Shown: piece by piece, positions 33,355-41,601 of the stretch
Position numbering within the stretch: the first letter of the stretch is position 1
Layout of the letters: each line of letters starts with the position of its first letter
Source: Chromatocurvus sp046260765
Lineage (GTDB): Bacteria > Pseudomonadota > Gammaproteobacteria > Pseudomonadales > Halieaceae
Reading direction: 5' to 3'
Assembly (NCBI GenBank): GCA_046260765.1
Contig: JBHEOO010000005.1
Span: 1-64,000 of the forward strand
DNA: 64,000 nucleotides
Translations under genes and position numbers: made by a program
Notes under the pieces: model-generated
Told to the model about the DNA's origin: nothing
Database searches by the model: none
What the model saw: only the letters and a program-made list of their open reading frames with translations

Positions 33355-33945
33355 TCACCGTGCCGCGCGGCCCAGCTCGTCCATTTGCGCAAGCAACCTG
33401 TCTACCGCGCCGGGTTTGGGATCTGATGCTGGAGCGAAGAAAGTGATCTTTACCGGTTTGAATCCGACAAAGCCGAGGATCTGACCCTTCAGTTGTCGCA
33501 GTATCGCATCACCGTATGCCAGCCACAAAAAGCTGCGCGGCGTGTCAGACGTTATTAGAATCCGTGCAGAGCGCCCTTTCAGGAGCGGCGCCGGCAAGCC
33601 GAGTGGCGTGGTCTCTTCGGTAGTGAAGGTTCTACCTATGGCGAAAACCCTGTCAATCCAGCCTTTGAGTTTGGCGGGAAATCCGCCCCACCAAAGAGGA
33701 AAAGCCAGGACAAAATGCGAGCACCACTCGAGATTCCCTAGCGCCTCGTCCAGTACCGGTTCAAGCGGTTTGGCATTTTCATAGCCCGCCTTACCGCGAT
33801 CAGGGTCAAAGGACAGTTCGTTGAGTTGGGACAGACGCACTTCATGGCCTGCGGCCTGCGCCGCAGCTGCATAGCGATCCATGGCCTGACGTGTAATCGA
33901 ACTCGGGCCTGGGTGGCCATTCAGAATGAAAATGCGCTCCGGCAT
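33355..33945 (-). CDS. NAD(P)H-dependent flavodoxin-fold oxidoreductase
   Basis: A 196-residue flavoprotein of the NQO1/KefF/MdaB group. It starts with the FMN/FAD-binding ILNGHPGPSS, followed by the LAFPLWWGGFPAKLKGWIDRVF signature in two pieces and a GRTF segment after it. Such enzymes reduce quinones or related electrophiles by two electrons. I chose the ATG at 33945 because AAGGAAC precedes it; a start 27 bases upstream has no support. It is convergent with sufE and probably monocistronic. Confidence 0.85.
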   Translation of the reverse strand: MPERIFILNGHPGPSSITRQAMDRYAAAAQAAGHEVRLSQLNELSFDPDRGKAGYENAKPLEPVLDEALGNLEWCSHFVLAFPLWWGGFPAKLKGWIDRVFAIGRTFTTEETTPLGLPAPLLKGRSARILITSDTPRSFLWLAYGDAILRQLKGQILGFVGFKPVKITFFAPASDPKPGAVDRLLAQMDELGRAAR

Positions 33946-34150
33946 ACCATTGTTCCTTTTTAAGCCGTGCACCTTGCCGAGCGAACAACGCGAGATTTCT
34001 GGCTTGGTCTACAGTCGGCACATGAGTTGTCCGCAAACCGCCCCGATCGTCACATAGAACCATTGATTACGGATCAGATGTTCCAAGGTCATAGTGCAGA
34101 AAGCGTACAGGTGCCGCGGGTAGCAACGTCAATCAGTATTCGCTGCCTGC

Positions 34151-34185
34151 AAAGGAAAAGCCTCCGCCCGACCGGGGCAGAGGCT
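34151..34185 (-). terminator. Rho-independent terminator of the hsp20 gene
   Basis: Read on the minus strand, AGCCTC-T-GCCC-CGGTC-GGGC-G-GAGGCT forms a ten-pair stem with one mismatch and a five-base loop. It is followed by TTTTCCTTT. It lies about 40 bases beyond the Hsp20 stop. Confidence 0.8.
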
Positions 34186-34222
34186 GACGAAGAATGCAGC
34201 AACGCGTCGGCGCCGGTTGTGA

Positions 34223-34681
34223 TCAGGCGGCGTTCTGCTGCTCGAGTCGCCCGTTCCTGCGGCCGCCATCAATCTCAATGCGGCGGGGCTTCATGGTCTC
34301 GGGAATCTCCCGCTCAAGCTCCACGTGCAGAAGACCGTTCTCGAGACGGGCTCCGTTCACCTTGACGTGCTCGGCGAGCTGGAACTTGCGCTCGAAATTG
34401 CGCGCGGCGATGCCCTGGTACAGAAAGTTCGGATTACTGTCCGGGGACTCCTGCCGACCGGTAATCACCAGCGTGTTCTGCTCGCTGGTAATCTCCAGCT
34501 CGTCTTCTCGAAAGCCCGCTACCGCCATGGTAATGCGGTATCTGTTTTCCTCGACCAGCTCGATGTTATAGGGCGGGAAACTCGGTTTGCTGTCCCGTGC
34601 CACGCTGTCGAGCATGGAAGCCATGCGGTCGAAGCCGATGGCAGATTGATACAGTGGTGAAAAATCAATTGTGTTGCGCAT
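34223..34681 (-). CDS. Small heat-shock protein, IbpA type
   Basis: A 152-residue Hsp20 chaperone that holds unfolded proteins for refolding. The N-terminus (MRNTIDFSPLYQSAIGFDRM) matches IbpA/B, the alpha-crystallin core includes YRITMAVAGFREDELEIT, and the end of the core reads LENGLLHVELEREIPE. The I-x-I-like tail needed for oligomers appears as RRIEI. I chose the ATG at 34681 because GGAGG lies eight bases upstream. A candidate heat-shock promoter lies upstream and a good terminator downstream, so it is a single-gene unit. Confidence 0.9.
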   Translation of the reverse strand: MRNTIDFSPLYQSAIGFDRMASMLDSVARDSKPSFPPYNIELVEENRYRITMAVAGFREDELEITSEQNTLVITGRQESPDSNPNFLYQGIAARNFERKFQLAEHVKVNGARLENGLLHVELEREIPETMKPRRIEIDGGRRNGRLEQQNAA

Positions 34682-34745
34682 GTCACTATCCTCCATTGAG
34701 AAGCAATATGTGGTTGTGGGCCTCATCGAGCGCCCGCGATCATAT

Positions 34746-34773
34746 AGATAGTGGCAATATGATTTTTTTCAAG
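34746..34773 (-). promoter_or_regulatory. Possible sigma-32 promoter for hsp20
   Basis: On the minus strand a perfect sigma-32 -35 core, CTTGAAA (34773-34767), overlaps the stop of the upstream desaturase gene. Twelve bases later CCACTATCT is a partial match to the sigma-32 -10 (CCCCATNT). Confidence 0.35.
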
Positions 34774-36265
34774 AGTCGTCGAGCAGCGCGCGCGCGGCAA
34801 GCCGACCCGACATCGCCGCCATCGGCACGCCTGGGCCAGGATGCGCGGAGCCACCGGCGAGATAAAGCCCCGGTAGCCGGCTGCGTGCACCGGGGCGGGC
34901 GAAGCTCGCCATCATGCCGTGGGAGGCGCGTCCGTAAAGTGCGCCACCGGAAGCGGGGAACAGCGTGTTGAAGTCCTCCGGCCGCGTGGCGACACAGTTC
35001 GCGTCGTCAAAATCAAGTGACAGGCCACAGTCGTCGAGCAGACCGAACGTGCGCTCGCGCAGGCTGTTCATTTGTGCGACTGAGAGGCTGCTGCGATCGC
35101 CATCTGCGGGCGCGTTGATGAGCAGCAGCAGTCGCTCCCCCGATTCGTCATGCGAGGCCGCGTTGACTCCACCTGGAACCCGATCCTGAGCGCAGATATA
35201 AACGGTGGGTGCCTCGGTCACCCGGCGCTCCGTGAAAATGCTCTGGAACTCCCGCGGGTAATCGCTGGCAAAGAACACGTTGTGGTAATCGAGCTCAAAG
35301 CCCCGCGGCCGGCCTTGTATGCACCAGGTCACCGCGGAGAGGCTGCGCTTGTCCGCCGTGATCCCCCGGGTGGCGCGCCGCGCGGAAGTCCCCAGCAGGC
35401 CGCCCGCCAGAGCCGATACATCGCCATTGAACACCACATTGCTTGCTCTGAGGGATTCTCCGTCTGCCAGAGTCACGCCAGCGGCTCTGCCGCCGACCAT
35501 GTCTATCGTGCTGACCTCACTGTGGAAGCGATACTCGACTCCCATGGACTCTCCAAGCGCCTGCAGCGCGAGCGCCAGGGCGCGCATGCCGCCGTCGACC
35601 AGCCACACGCCGTCCTGTTCGACATGGGCAACCAGCATCAGCGTTGCCGGAGTGTGCAGAGGTGAAGAGCCGACATAGGTCGAGTAACGGCCGAACAGCT
35701 GACGCAGGCGTGGATCGCTGAAGTGATCGCCGAGCGCCCCCCACAGGGTACGAAACGGTGCAGTGCGCCACATGGCGTCGAGGCGGGACAGGCCTACCCG
35801 TCCCACCAGGCTGACAGGCGTTGGCCTCTGGTCGGCGATAAAGGTGTCGCGGAGCGTGTGATAGATGTCTTCGCTGCGTCGGCAAAAATCCAGGTAGCCC
35901 TGGGCATTGCTGGCATCCGAGAATGCTTCGATCGCCGCAGCGCTGCGGTCAAGGTCTGCAAACAGGTCCAGCTCACCACCGTCGCGCCAGGCGTGCCGTG
36001 CCAGACGTTCTGCCGGCAACAGATTGAGGCTGTCTGCCAGCGATGCGCCGGCGGCATTGAAAAGGTCTTCGAAAATCCAGCGCATGGTGAAAACCGTGGG
36101 GCCGGCGTCGATGCCCTGTCCCGCTACGGACACCTGGCGCATTTTTCCACCGGGTTCCCCAGCGCGTTCCACCACTGTCACTGCGCGGCCGGCGCGGGCC
36201 AGGTCTACTGCCGCTGCCAGGCCGCCGACACCGGCACCGACAACAACTATCGGTGCATTATTCAT
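34769..36265 (-). CDS. CrtI/CrtD-family carotenoid desaturase
   Basis: A 498-residue FAD enzyme of the phytoene desaturase superfamily. The dinucleotide fold is VVVGAGVGGLAAAVDLARAG at the N-terminus, followed by ERAGEPGGKMRQ and DAGPTVFTMRWIFEDLF, the pattern of 1-hydroxycarotenoid 3,4-desaturases (CrtD). The C-terminal closing motif is YLAGGSAHPGPGVPMAAMSG. CrtD acts in the spirilloxanthin/spheroidene branch of purple bacteria, but no other carotenoid or photosynthesis gene is in the window. The ATG overlaps the stop of the membrane-protein gene (ATGA), and a P450 is divergent beyond that. CrtD is the likeliest assignment, but other desaturases of the family are possible. Confidence 0.78.
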   Translation of the reverse strand: MNNAPIVVVGAGVGGLAAAVDLARAGRAVTVVERAGEPGGKMRQVSVAGQGIDAGPTVFTMRWIFEDLFNAAGASLADSLNLLPAERLARHAWRDGGELDLFADLDRSAAAIEAFSDASNAQGYLDFCRRSEDIYHTLRDTFIADQRPTPVSLVGRVGLSRLDAMWRTAPFRTLWGALGDHFSDPRLRQLFGRYSTYVGSSPLHTPATLMLVAHVEQDGVWLVDGGMRALALALQALGESMGVEYRFHSEVSTIDMVGGRAAGVTLADGESLRASNVVFNGDVSALAGGLLGTSARRATRGITADKRSLSAVTWCIQGRPRGFELDYHNVFFASDYPREFQSIFTERRVTEAPTVYICAQDRVPGGVNAASHDESGERLLLLINAPADGDRSSLSVAQMNSLRERTFGLLDDCGLSLDFDDANCVATRPEDFNTLFPASGGALYGRASHGMMASFARPGARSRLPGLYLAGGSAHPGPGVPMAAMSGRLAARALLDDS

Positions 36266-37008
36266 GTCGCAGCCAACGAAGGCCGCAGCATTTTGCGCGT
36301 GATGGCGCGCTGGTGAAAGATTATCAGAAACAGGCCCGTGATCAGCGGTATGGACCACAGCGCCGGCGTCAGCGCGAGCTCCGGGATATAGCGCACTGCG
36401 CCAAAGGCGAAGAACGCGGTATAGACAGAGATACCCGCGCCTACCAGTGATTTGATGTGTTCTTTCAGCCGGTCGAGGGGCCTGGGATTGGGCTTGTATA
36501 GAAACCAGAGGTTGGTCGCGACGGTGGCAAACCCCACCATTGAAATGGCCATCATCAGCGGTTGCTGGATCAGCCAGCCCTGCCACAGGCAGTTGGCTGA
36601 GGCCGCAGTAAGAAAAACCTGGAGCAGCAGGTTGTGCCAGGCGCGATTGGCCTTGTGGTCGCGGCGGTTGTTGATGCACAGCCAGCCCTGCCAGGCGAGG
36701 TTTACCGTAAGCGCGGCGAGGTACAGCATCATCCAGCCGAAAACCCCGCTGATCACCGCAGGGTTGGTAAAGTCCGGATGCGTGGCCAGCTGTGGATGCG
36801 TGCCCACCGGGTCGTTGAGTGTGGTCACCGCAATGCCCACTGCCAGCGTGCCGGTGATCAGCATCATATAAGTAAACAGACGGCCCCAGCGGGCATGGTT
36901 CCGGCCGCCTTTCCGGCTGGCAATCGGCACCCAGAAGCTGGCAAGGCCCACACTACCTGTGGCGATATGCATCGCAACAAGGAGTTCAAAGAGCTGGTGA
37001 CTCGACAT
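36262..37008 (-). CDS. Multi-pass membrane protein, DUF2306-like
   Basis: A 248-residue membrane protein with about seven hydrophobic segments. The start (ELLVAMHIATGSVGLASFWVPI, read in parts) places a His in the first helix, and HARWGRLFTYMMLITG follows, a layout like DUF2306-type proteins. Aromatic residues are abundant (WQGWL twice). No catalytic motif is obvious. GGAG lies five bases before the ATG. It is coupled by ATGA to the CrtD-like gene and is only 50 bases from a divergent P450, so a part in carotenoid or terpenoid modification, or in heme or quinone handling, is possible but unproven. Confidence 0.6.
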   Translation of the reverse strand: MSSHQLFELLVAMHIATGSVGLASFWVPIASRKGGRNHARWGRLFTYMMLITGTLAVGIAVTTLNDPVGTHPQLATHPDFTNPAVISGVFGWMMLYLAALTVNLAWQGWLCINNRRDHKANRAWHNLLLQVFLTAASANCLWQGWLIQQPLMMAISMVGFATVATNLWFLYKPNPRPLDRLKEHIKSLVGAGISVYTAFFAFGAVRYIPELALTPALWSIPLITGLFLIIFHQRAITRKMLRPSLAAT

Positions 37009-37058
37009 CGATACTCCTACATCCGATACTGGCCGCTCTTAATGCCGCCATTTCTTCT

Positions 37059-38432
37059 ATGCCCGACAGTAAAGCCTATTACCCACCAAAACCCAACTCT
37101 TTGTGGTCCGTCGCCGCCCTGCTGCGGGTCCTTTGGCGCGGCGATGGTAATCTGCTGGAGCTGTTGCCCGCAGCGGCCTATCGCTTTGACGTCGGGAATC
37201 TGGGTTACTCGCGTCGTTCAACGGTGCTGTTCAATCGGCCAGATCTGATCCGCATGATCCTGAAGGATCCGCAGGGAATTTTCCCGAAAAGTGACCTCAT
37301 GGTAAATGCCCTCGAGCCACTGATCGGCCAGTCGATATTCGTGACCGACGGCGAGCGCTGGCGGCGGCAGCGGTCGATGATTGACCCCGCTTTCAGTCTG
37401 ATGCGCATCGGGCACGCTTTCGCGGCGATGCGTGCCGCGGTGGATGACTATGAAATCCATCTCGATGGCGTTGTCGCGCGCGGCGAGCCCCTGTCGCTTG
37501 ACCTTGCCATGAGCCATCTCACGGCCGACATTATCTGTCGCAGCGTATTTTCGACATCGCTGGATTCCCGGGTAGCACACGAGGTTTTTGAGGATTTTAC
37601 CGTGTTTGAGCGCTCCGTGGCGCAGGTGGACATCCTGCGGCTGATTACCGAGCCGGCCTGGAGTAATCCGCCGCAGCCCCCCGAGGTGCTGACGGCGTGT
37701 CGACGCATTCGCGGCCATCTGGGCACGCTGGTGGATACACACCTTTCGCCGGATGCCGGCTACAACGACATCGCCAGCGCGGTTATTGCGTCTGTTGATG
37801 AGGACAGCGGCGAGCCCTTCACGCGGGAAGAGCTGATTGACCAGCTTGGTGTCTTTTTTCTGGCGGGCCACGAAACCACGGCGAGCGTACTTACCTGGGT
37901 GTTCTATATCCTTGCCCAGCAGCCGACCGTGCTCGAACGGCTGCGCACCGAGGTGGACGCTGTGGTGGGCGAGGGCGATGTCACGTTTGAGCATATCCGA
38001 CAGCTGCTCTACGTCCGGGCAGTATTCCGCGAAACGCTGCGACTGTATCCGCCGATCACTTTCCTGCCGCGTGTGGCGCTGGAAGCGGCAAGCGTGGGCC
38101 CGCGTCGACTGCGCCGCGGAGCATTGGTGATGATCTCTCCGTGGACCCTGCATCGGCACTCACGCTACTGGGATGAGCCCCATGCCTTTCGTCCGGAGCG
38201 TTTCCTGCCGGAAAACGAGGACAGCATCCAGCCGGGCACTTACATCCCTTTTGGCAATGGACCTCACACTTGCGTGGGTGCCGGCTTTGCACTCGCCGAA
38301 AGTATTCTGATTATCGCCCGGCTGGCACGTCGCTTCGATTTCACCGTGCAGGACCCGCAGCGGGTCCGCCCGGCGGCCAGACTGACGACGCGACCCGCGG
38401 AGCAGATTCTATGCAGGCCAGCGAGACGATGA
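37059..38432 (+). CDS. Cytochrome P450
   Basis: A 457-residue P450 monooxygenase. The I-helix is AGHETT (269-274), the K-helix ExxR is ETLR (325-328), and the heme-binding loop is FGNGPHTCVGAGF with Cys405 as the thiolate ligand. The length and sequence style are closer to the CYP4/CYP102/CYP175-like branch than to short bacterial camphor-type P450s. The substrate is unknown. The divergent CrtD-like gene makes carotenoid hydroxylation or ketolation a fair guess. No ferredoxin or reductase gene adjoins it; a putidaredoxin-reductase-like gene lies 14 kb downstream. Confidence 0.92.
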   Translation: MPDSKAYYPPKPNSLWSVAALLRVLWRGDGNLLELLPAAAYRFDVGNLGYSRRSTVLFNRPDLIRMILKDPQGIFPKSDLMVNALEPLIGQSIFVTDGERWRRQRSMIDPAFSLMRIGHAFAAMRAAVDDYEIHLDGVVARGEPLSLDLAMSHLTADIICRSVFSTSLDSRVAHEVFEDFTVFERSVAQVDILRLITEPAWSNPPQPPEVLTACRRIRGHLGTLVDTHLSPDAGYNDIASAVIASVDEDSGEPFTREELIDQLGVFFLAGHETTASVLTWVFYILAQQPTVLERLRTEVDAVVGEGDVTFEHIRQLLYVRAVFRETLRLYPPITFLPRVALEAASVGPRRLRRGALVMISPWTLHRHSRYWDEPHAFRPERFLPENEDSIQPGTYIPFGNGPHTCVGAGFALAESILIIARLARRFDFTVQDPQRVRPAARLTTRPAEQILCRPARR

Positions 38433-38442
38433 TGGCATATTC

Positions 38443-38498
38443 CGTTCGCCGTTCGCCGTTCGCCGTTCGCCGTTCGCCGTTCGCCGTTCGCCGTTCGC
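38443..38498. repeat. Heptanucleotide tandem repeat, 8 copies
   Basis: Eight exact, uninterrupted copies of CGTTCGC fill the space between the convergent P450 and EAL genes, starting 11 bases after the P450 stop and ending nine bases before the EAL stop. Confidence 0.97.
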
Positions 38499-38506
38499 GG
38501 GAACGC

Positions 38507-39280
38507 CTAGCCCAGCTGAAAGGCGCTGGCAGGCACAGCGGCCACCGCCTGAAAGGCGGGACGGGCAAAGTGATAGCCTTGAAAAAGATCGACGCCCATA
38601 CCAACGAGCACGCTCAACTCTCCCGGCGTTTCAATACCCTCAGCAATCACCTCTATCCCGAGATCCCCACAGACCTGCAGAATACCTTTGACGATAATGC
38701 GGCGAGTACGATCGGTGTCGATATCCCGAACCAGCGCCATATCCAGCTTGATCAAGTCAGCCTGGATGTCTGCAAGCAGGTTAAGACCGGCGTAGCCGGC
38801 GCCGAAATCGTCGATTGCTGTTCTGAAGCCTGTTTGCTGGTAGTAGTTGACGATTTCTTTCAAGTGCTGCGTTCGCTCAATCTTCTCTCCCTCCGTGATC
38901 TCAAAAATGATCCGGTTTGAGGGAAAGTTGTATTCCCTGGCGGCTTCCAATGTGGTGCGGATACACAGCTCTGGCTTATACACGGCATTTGGCATGAAGT
39001 TGATGCTGAGAAGACTCTCAATATTGAGTTCAGCCGCCAGCCGTATGGCCTTGACACGGCAGGTCTGGTCGAATCGGTAGCGATTGCCGTCGTTGACATG
39101 GGTGAATACGGAGCCTGCTGACTCACCACCCAGGCCGCGGACCAGCGCTTCGTTCGCCCACGTCTTGCGTGTTGAAAAGCGCACAATGGGCTGAAGTGCC
39201 ATTGTGAAATCGAAGTCAAGCAGCTCACCACTGGCGCATTGTTTGCAGCCGATGTCGGCAAAGAGAGGCTCTGGATGCAT
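38507..39280 (-). CDS. EAL-domain cyclic di-GMP phosphodiesterase
   Basis: A 257-residue stand-alone EAL protein. The catalytic positions look complete: EALVRG, INFMPN, FEITEGE, AIDDFGAGYAG, LIKLDMALVRDI, IAEGIET and QGYHFARP. It should therefore hydrolyse cyclic di-GMP. The short N-terminus has a CxxC pair (IGCKQCASG, Cys12 and Cys15) that could bind metal or respond to redox state. There is no membrane segment. I chose the ATG; a TTG two codons earlier is also open. It is downstream of the ATP-grasp and methyltransferase genes on the same strand. Confidence 0.88.
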   Translation of the reverse strand: MHPEPLFADIGCKQCASGELLDFDFTMALQPIVRFSTRKTWANEALVRGLGGESAGSVFTHVNDGNRYRFDQTCRVKAIRLAAELNIESLLSINFMPNAVYKPELCIRTTLEAAREYNFPSNRIIFEITEGEKIERTQHLKEIVNYYQQTGFRTAIDDFGAGYAGLNLLADIQADLIKLDMALVRDIDTDRTRRIIVKGILQVCGDLGIEVIAEGIETPGELSVLVGMGVDLFQGYHFARPAFQAVAAVPASAFQLG

Positions 39281-39335
39281 GTTCAATGATTTAGAGACCG
39301 AAAAAAAGCGAGAATACCGGAGTGATAGTCGGGGA

Positions 39336-40475
39336 TCAATTAAACCAGGCGATATCTCTCTGCGTGGCTTCGCCCAGCGTCAGCCGGCTGGTTAGAGCGG
39401 GCCACAGTATTTCAATGGAAAGCGGCGTCATCAGCAAAAAGGGCATTGGATCAGCGGTCGACCAGACCACATCCCTGGCCCGGCGCATTTCCCGCAGTCG
39501 GCGCAAAAACTCGGACGGCTGAAAAGCCGCCCGGTAAGCCTCGGTCAAGGTGCTGTACGCCCATTGGAATCGCATGTGAGTTGCTGCCGCAACGTTTGCA
39601 GCAGGGGCATCATCGTCAGCAGTCAATGCCGCACCCAGCGTCGCACTGTCAAAGAAGTGAATACCGCTGGTCACTCTCGGGTTACATTCAATAGCCCAGG
39701 CACAGCCATCAGGATCAACGATAAAATCAAAGGCGATGAAGCCAGTGTCTATCGGGTTGGCGACGAAGAAGGCGTCCAGCCAGGCGTCGATAGCGGCATG
39801 CGCATCAACGCGCTCAAAGCACACCGCAACAGTACCGGCGAAGACGGTCCCACGATAGCGCGAACGTCCCACCTCTAGACCACCACGCAGCAGCGAGAGC
39901 GTGCTGATATGGTCTCCCCCGATGTAGCGTTGAACCAGCAGGTCTGGCGCATCACCAACCGGCTGCTGTCCCTGCTGCAATCGTTGAATGCCGATGCCCG
40001 AGCAGGCGTGGCGAGGCTTCGCGATTGTGGGCATTGCGCTGCAGAGCGCACGCCCCGGTTCGCTGGCGGCAGGAAAGGTGGGTGGAACTGACAGACTCTG
40101 CGAGTGTGCCAGCACAGCGAAAGCCAGCTTGTCGTGCAAGCGCAGCAGTGTGTCGAAGTCCGGGCAGAACAGGCGGATGGTCGAGGGCAGTGCCTCCGCG
40201 ATGCAGGCAACATGCAGTGCTTCCTCGGAGACGGGAAGGACGGTCGCGACACCTTCACGCCGTATAATATCGAGCAGCTCGCGCTGAAAGGCATCGCGGT
40301 CTGTATTTGGCGCTGTAATCCGGTAACTCGACGCTACCGTGCGAGAGGGTCGGCACAGGTGCCAGCGGAAAGGGTCGGCAATAATAACGCGGCACCCGAC
40401 GGCGTGCAGCGCACGGGCCAACGCGAGGGCCTTGGGCAGGCGTCCGAGCGTAAGGAGAACGGTCTGCTGGCTCAC
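39336..40475 (-). CDS. ATP-grasp domain protein
   Basis: A 379-residue ATP-grasp protein with a GTG start. The N-terminal pre-ATP-grasp domain begins TVLLTLGRLPKALALARAL. The nucleotide-binding part includes KPRHACSGIGIQRL, and the metal-binding end is WAIECNPRVTSGIHFF with the conserved Glu and Asn. Enzymes of this kind join a carboxylate to an amine or other nucleophile using ATP; neither substrate can be read here. It lies 18 bases after the methyltransferase gene on the same strand, so the two may form a small biosynthetic unit. Confidence 0.78.
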   Translation of the reverse strand: MSQQTVLLTLGRLPKALALARALHAVGCRVIIADPFRWHLCRPSRTVASSYRITAPNTDRDAFQRELLDIIRREGVATVLPVSEEALHVACIAEALPSTIRLFCPDFDTLLRLHDKLAFAVLAHSQSLSVPPTFPAASEPGRALCSAMPTIAKPRHACSGIGIQRLQQGQQPVGDAPDLLVQRYIGGDHISTLSLLRGGLEVGRSRYRGTVFAGTVAVCFERVDAHAAIDAWLDAFFVANPIDTGFIAFDFIVDPDGCAWAIECNPRVTSGIHFFDSATLGAALTADDDAPAANVAAATHMRFQWAYSTLTEAYRAAFQPSEFLRRLREMRRARDVVWSTADPMPFLLMTPLSIEILWPALTSRLTLGEATQRDIAWFN

Positions 40476-40493
40476 CAGTGACGGCTGCTTGCG

Positions 40494-41342
40494 TCAGGCG
40501 CGCGCGGTAATGAACCACACCGCGCCGGGCAGGCACAGCTGCTGGTCGCGGTAATAGGGCGCGAGCGCTTCGAGGCTCGCTGCGTGGACACGGTCCCGAG
40601 TGGCGTCGTCGGCGTCCGCCAGCAGGCGGCCTACAGGTCCGATGTTGATCACTTCCCGGGCTGACGTCTCCAGATCCTGGCCGGGCGTCCAGCACATCTG
40701 CACCGGATGTGGATGTACGTTTATATTGCTGAAAGCGGCGCTCTCGAGAACGCTGCGAACGCGCTCTGCTTCGGCGAAGGCGAAGGGGCCGGGCGCCTGT
40801 GGATCCCCCCGCTCCGGGGCGGGGAGATGCTGCAGCGCGGCAGAGAGGGGGACGGCCACCCAGGGGTTGTGTTGAAGAGCCTGCCAGCAACAGAACGCGA
40901 GCGGTGCGCCGGCCTGCAGCGCCCGGTGCAGATTGCCGAACGCTGCTACCGGATCGTCAAAGAACATCACGCCAAAGCGTGAGAACAGGCCGTCAAACTC
41001 GCTCTGCGCAAAGGGATGTATGGCAGCGTCCGCCCGGATGAATTCAACATGCCGTCCTGTGCCTGGCGTGGCCGCGAGTCGCCGCTGCGCGACTTCAAGC
41101 AGCGGTTCCGAGATGTCAACGCCGACGATTTCGGCACCATCGCGCAGTGCGTCAGCGAGCATCAGTGTTTCGCTGCCACCGCCACAGCCCACGTCAATCA
41201 TACGGCGGCACGCTGACAAATCGATATGCTGCAACAGGTCTGAGGCAATCGGCTGCAGCATGGCGGACATCATGTTATCTTTCTGCGCCCATTTACGGCC
41301 AGCGTCGCCGTTCCAATAGGCAATCTGCTCTTCATTGGACAT
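40494..41342 (-). CDS. Class I SAM-dependent methyltransferase
   Basis: A 282-residue methyltransferase. Motif I is MIDVGCGGGSETLMLA, motif II begins EIVGVDISEPLLEVAQRR, and FSRFGVMFFDDPVAAF follows. The family pattern is that of UbiE/COQ5-like small-molecule methyltransferases (SNEEQIAYWNGDAGRKW at the N-terminus). The substrate is unknown. GAGGAGA precedes the ATG. It is followed by the ATP-grasp gene on the same strand with no promoter room between. Confidence 0.85.
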   Translation of the reverse strand: MSNEEQIAYWNGDAGRKWAQKDNMMSAMLQPIASDLLQHIDLSACRRMIDVGCGGGSETLMLADALRDGAEIVGVDISEPLLEVAQRRLAATPGTGRHVEFIRADAAIHPFAQSEFDGLFSRFGVMFFDDPVAAFGNLHRALQAGAPLAFCCWQALQHNPWVAVPLSAALQHLPAPERGDPQAPGPFAFAEAERVRSVLESAAFSNINVHPHPVQMCWTPGQDLETSAREVINIGPVGRLLADADDATRDRVHAASLEALAPYYRDQQLCLPGAVWFITARA

Positions 41343-41601
41343 GGGTTCTCCTCTAGGGGTGTGTTCAGATCAGCGGACGCCATCACGCTTCACGCGGCGG
41401 TCTCGGGAAGGGACGGGTGGCGGTATCCGTGTTCGCGCAAGAGCAGTATACGCATCCCGATGCCGGGTCCCAAGCGGTCGTCGTTCTCTCGGTTCATGCC
41501 TGGGTTGGTGTGCACTGAACTCGAGGGGATTGGTCTTTTTTCGCCTTGTCCACCCTCCCCTGACCCCGGTAATATTACATATACTTTCGGGTTTCGCCGT
41601 C

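Noticed and set aside
34769..38432. Part of a photosynthesis gene cluster
   Set aside because: The CrtD-like gene and HiPIP are suggestive, but no bch, puf, puh or other crt gene occurs in the window.
38443..38498. Repeat array as a CRISPR
   Set aside because: The unit is 7 bp with no spacers and no cas genes nearby; it is a simple tandem repeat.
41335..41601. N-terminal extension of the MFS transporter to an upstream start
   Set aside because: The open stretch is Arg/Ser-rich and unlike a transporter; the hydrophobic start follows the ATG at 41602.
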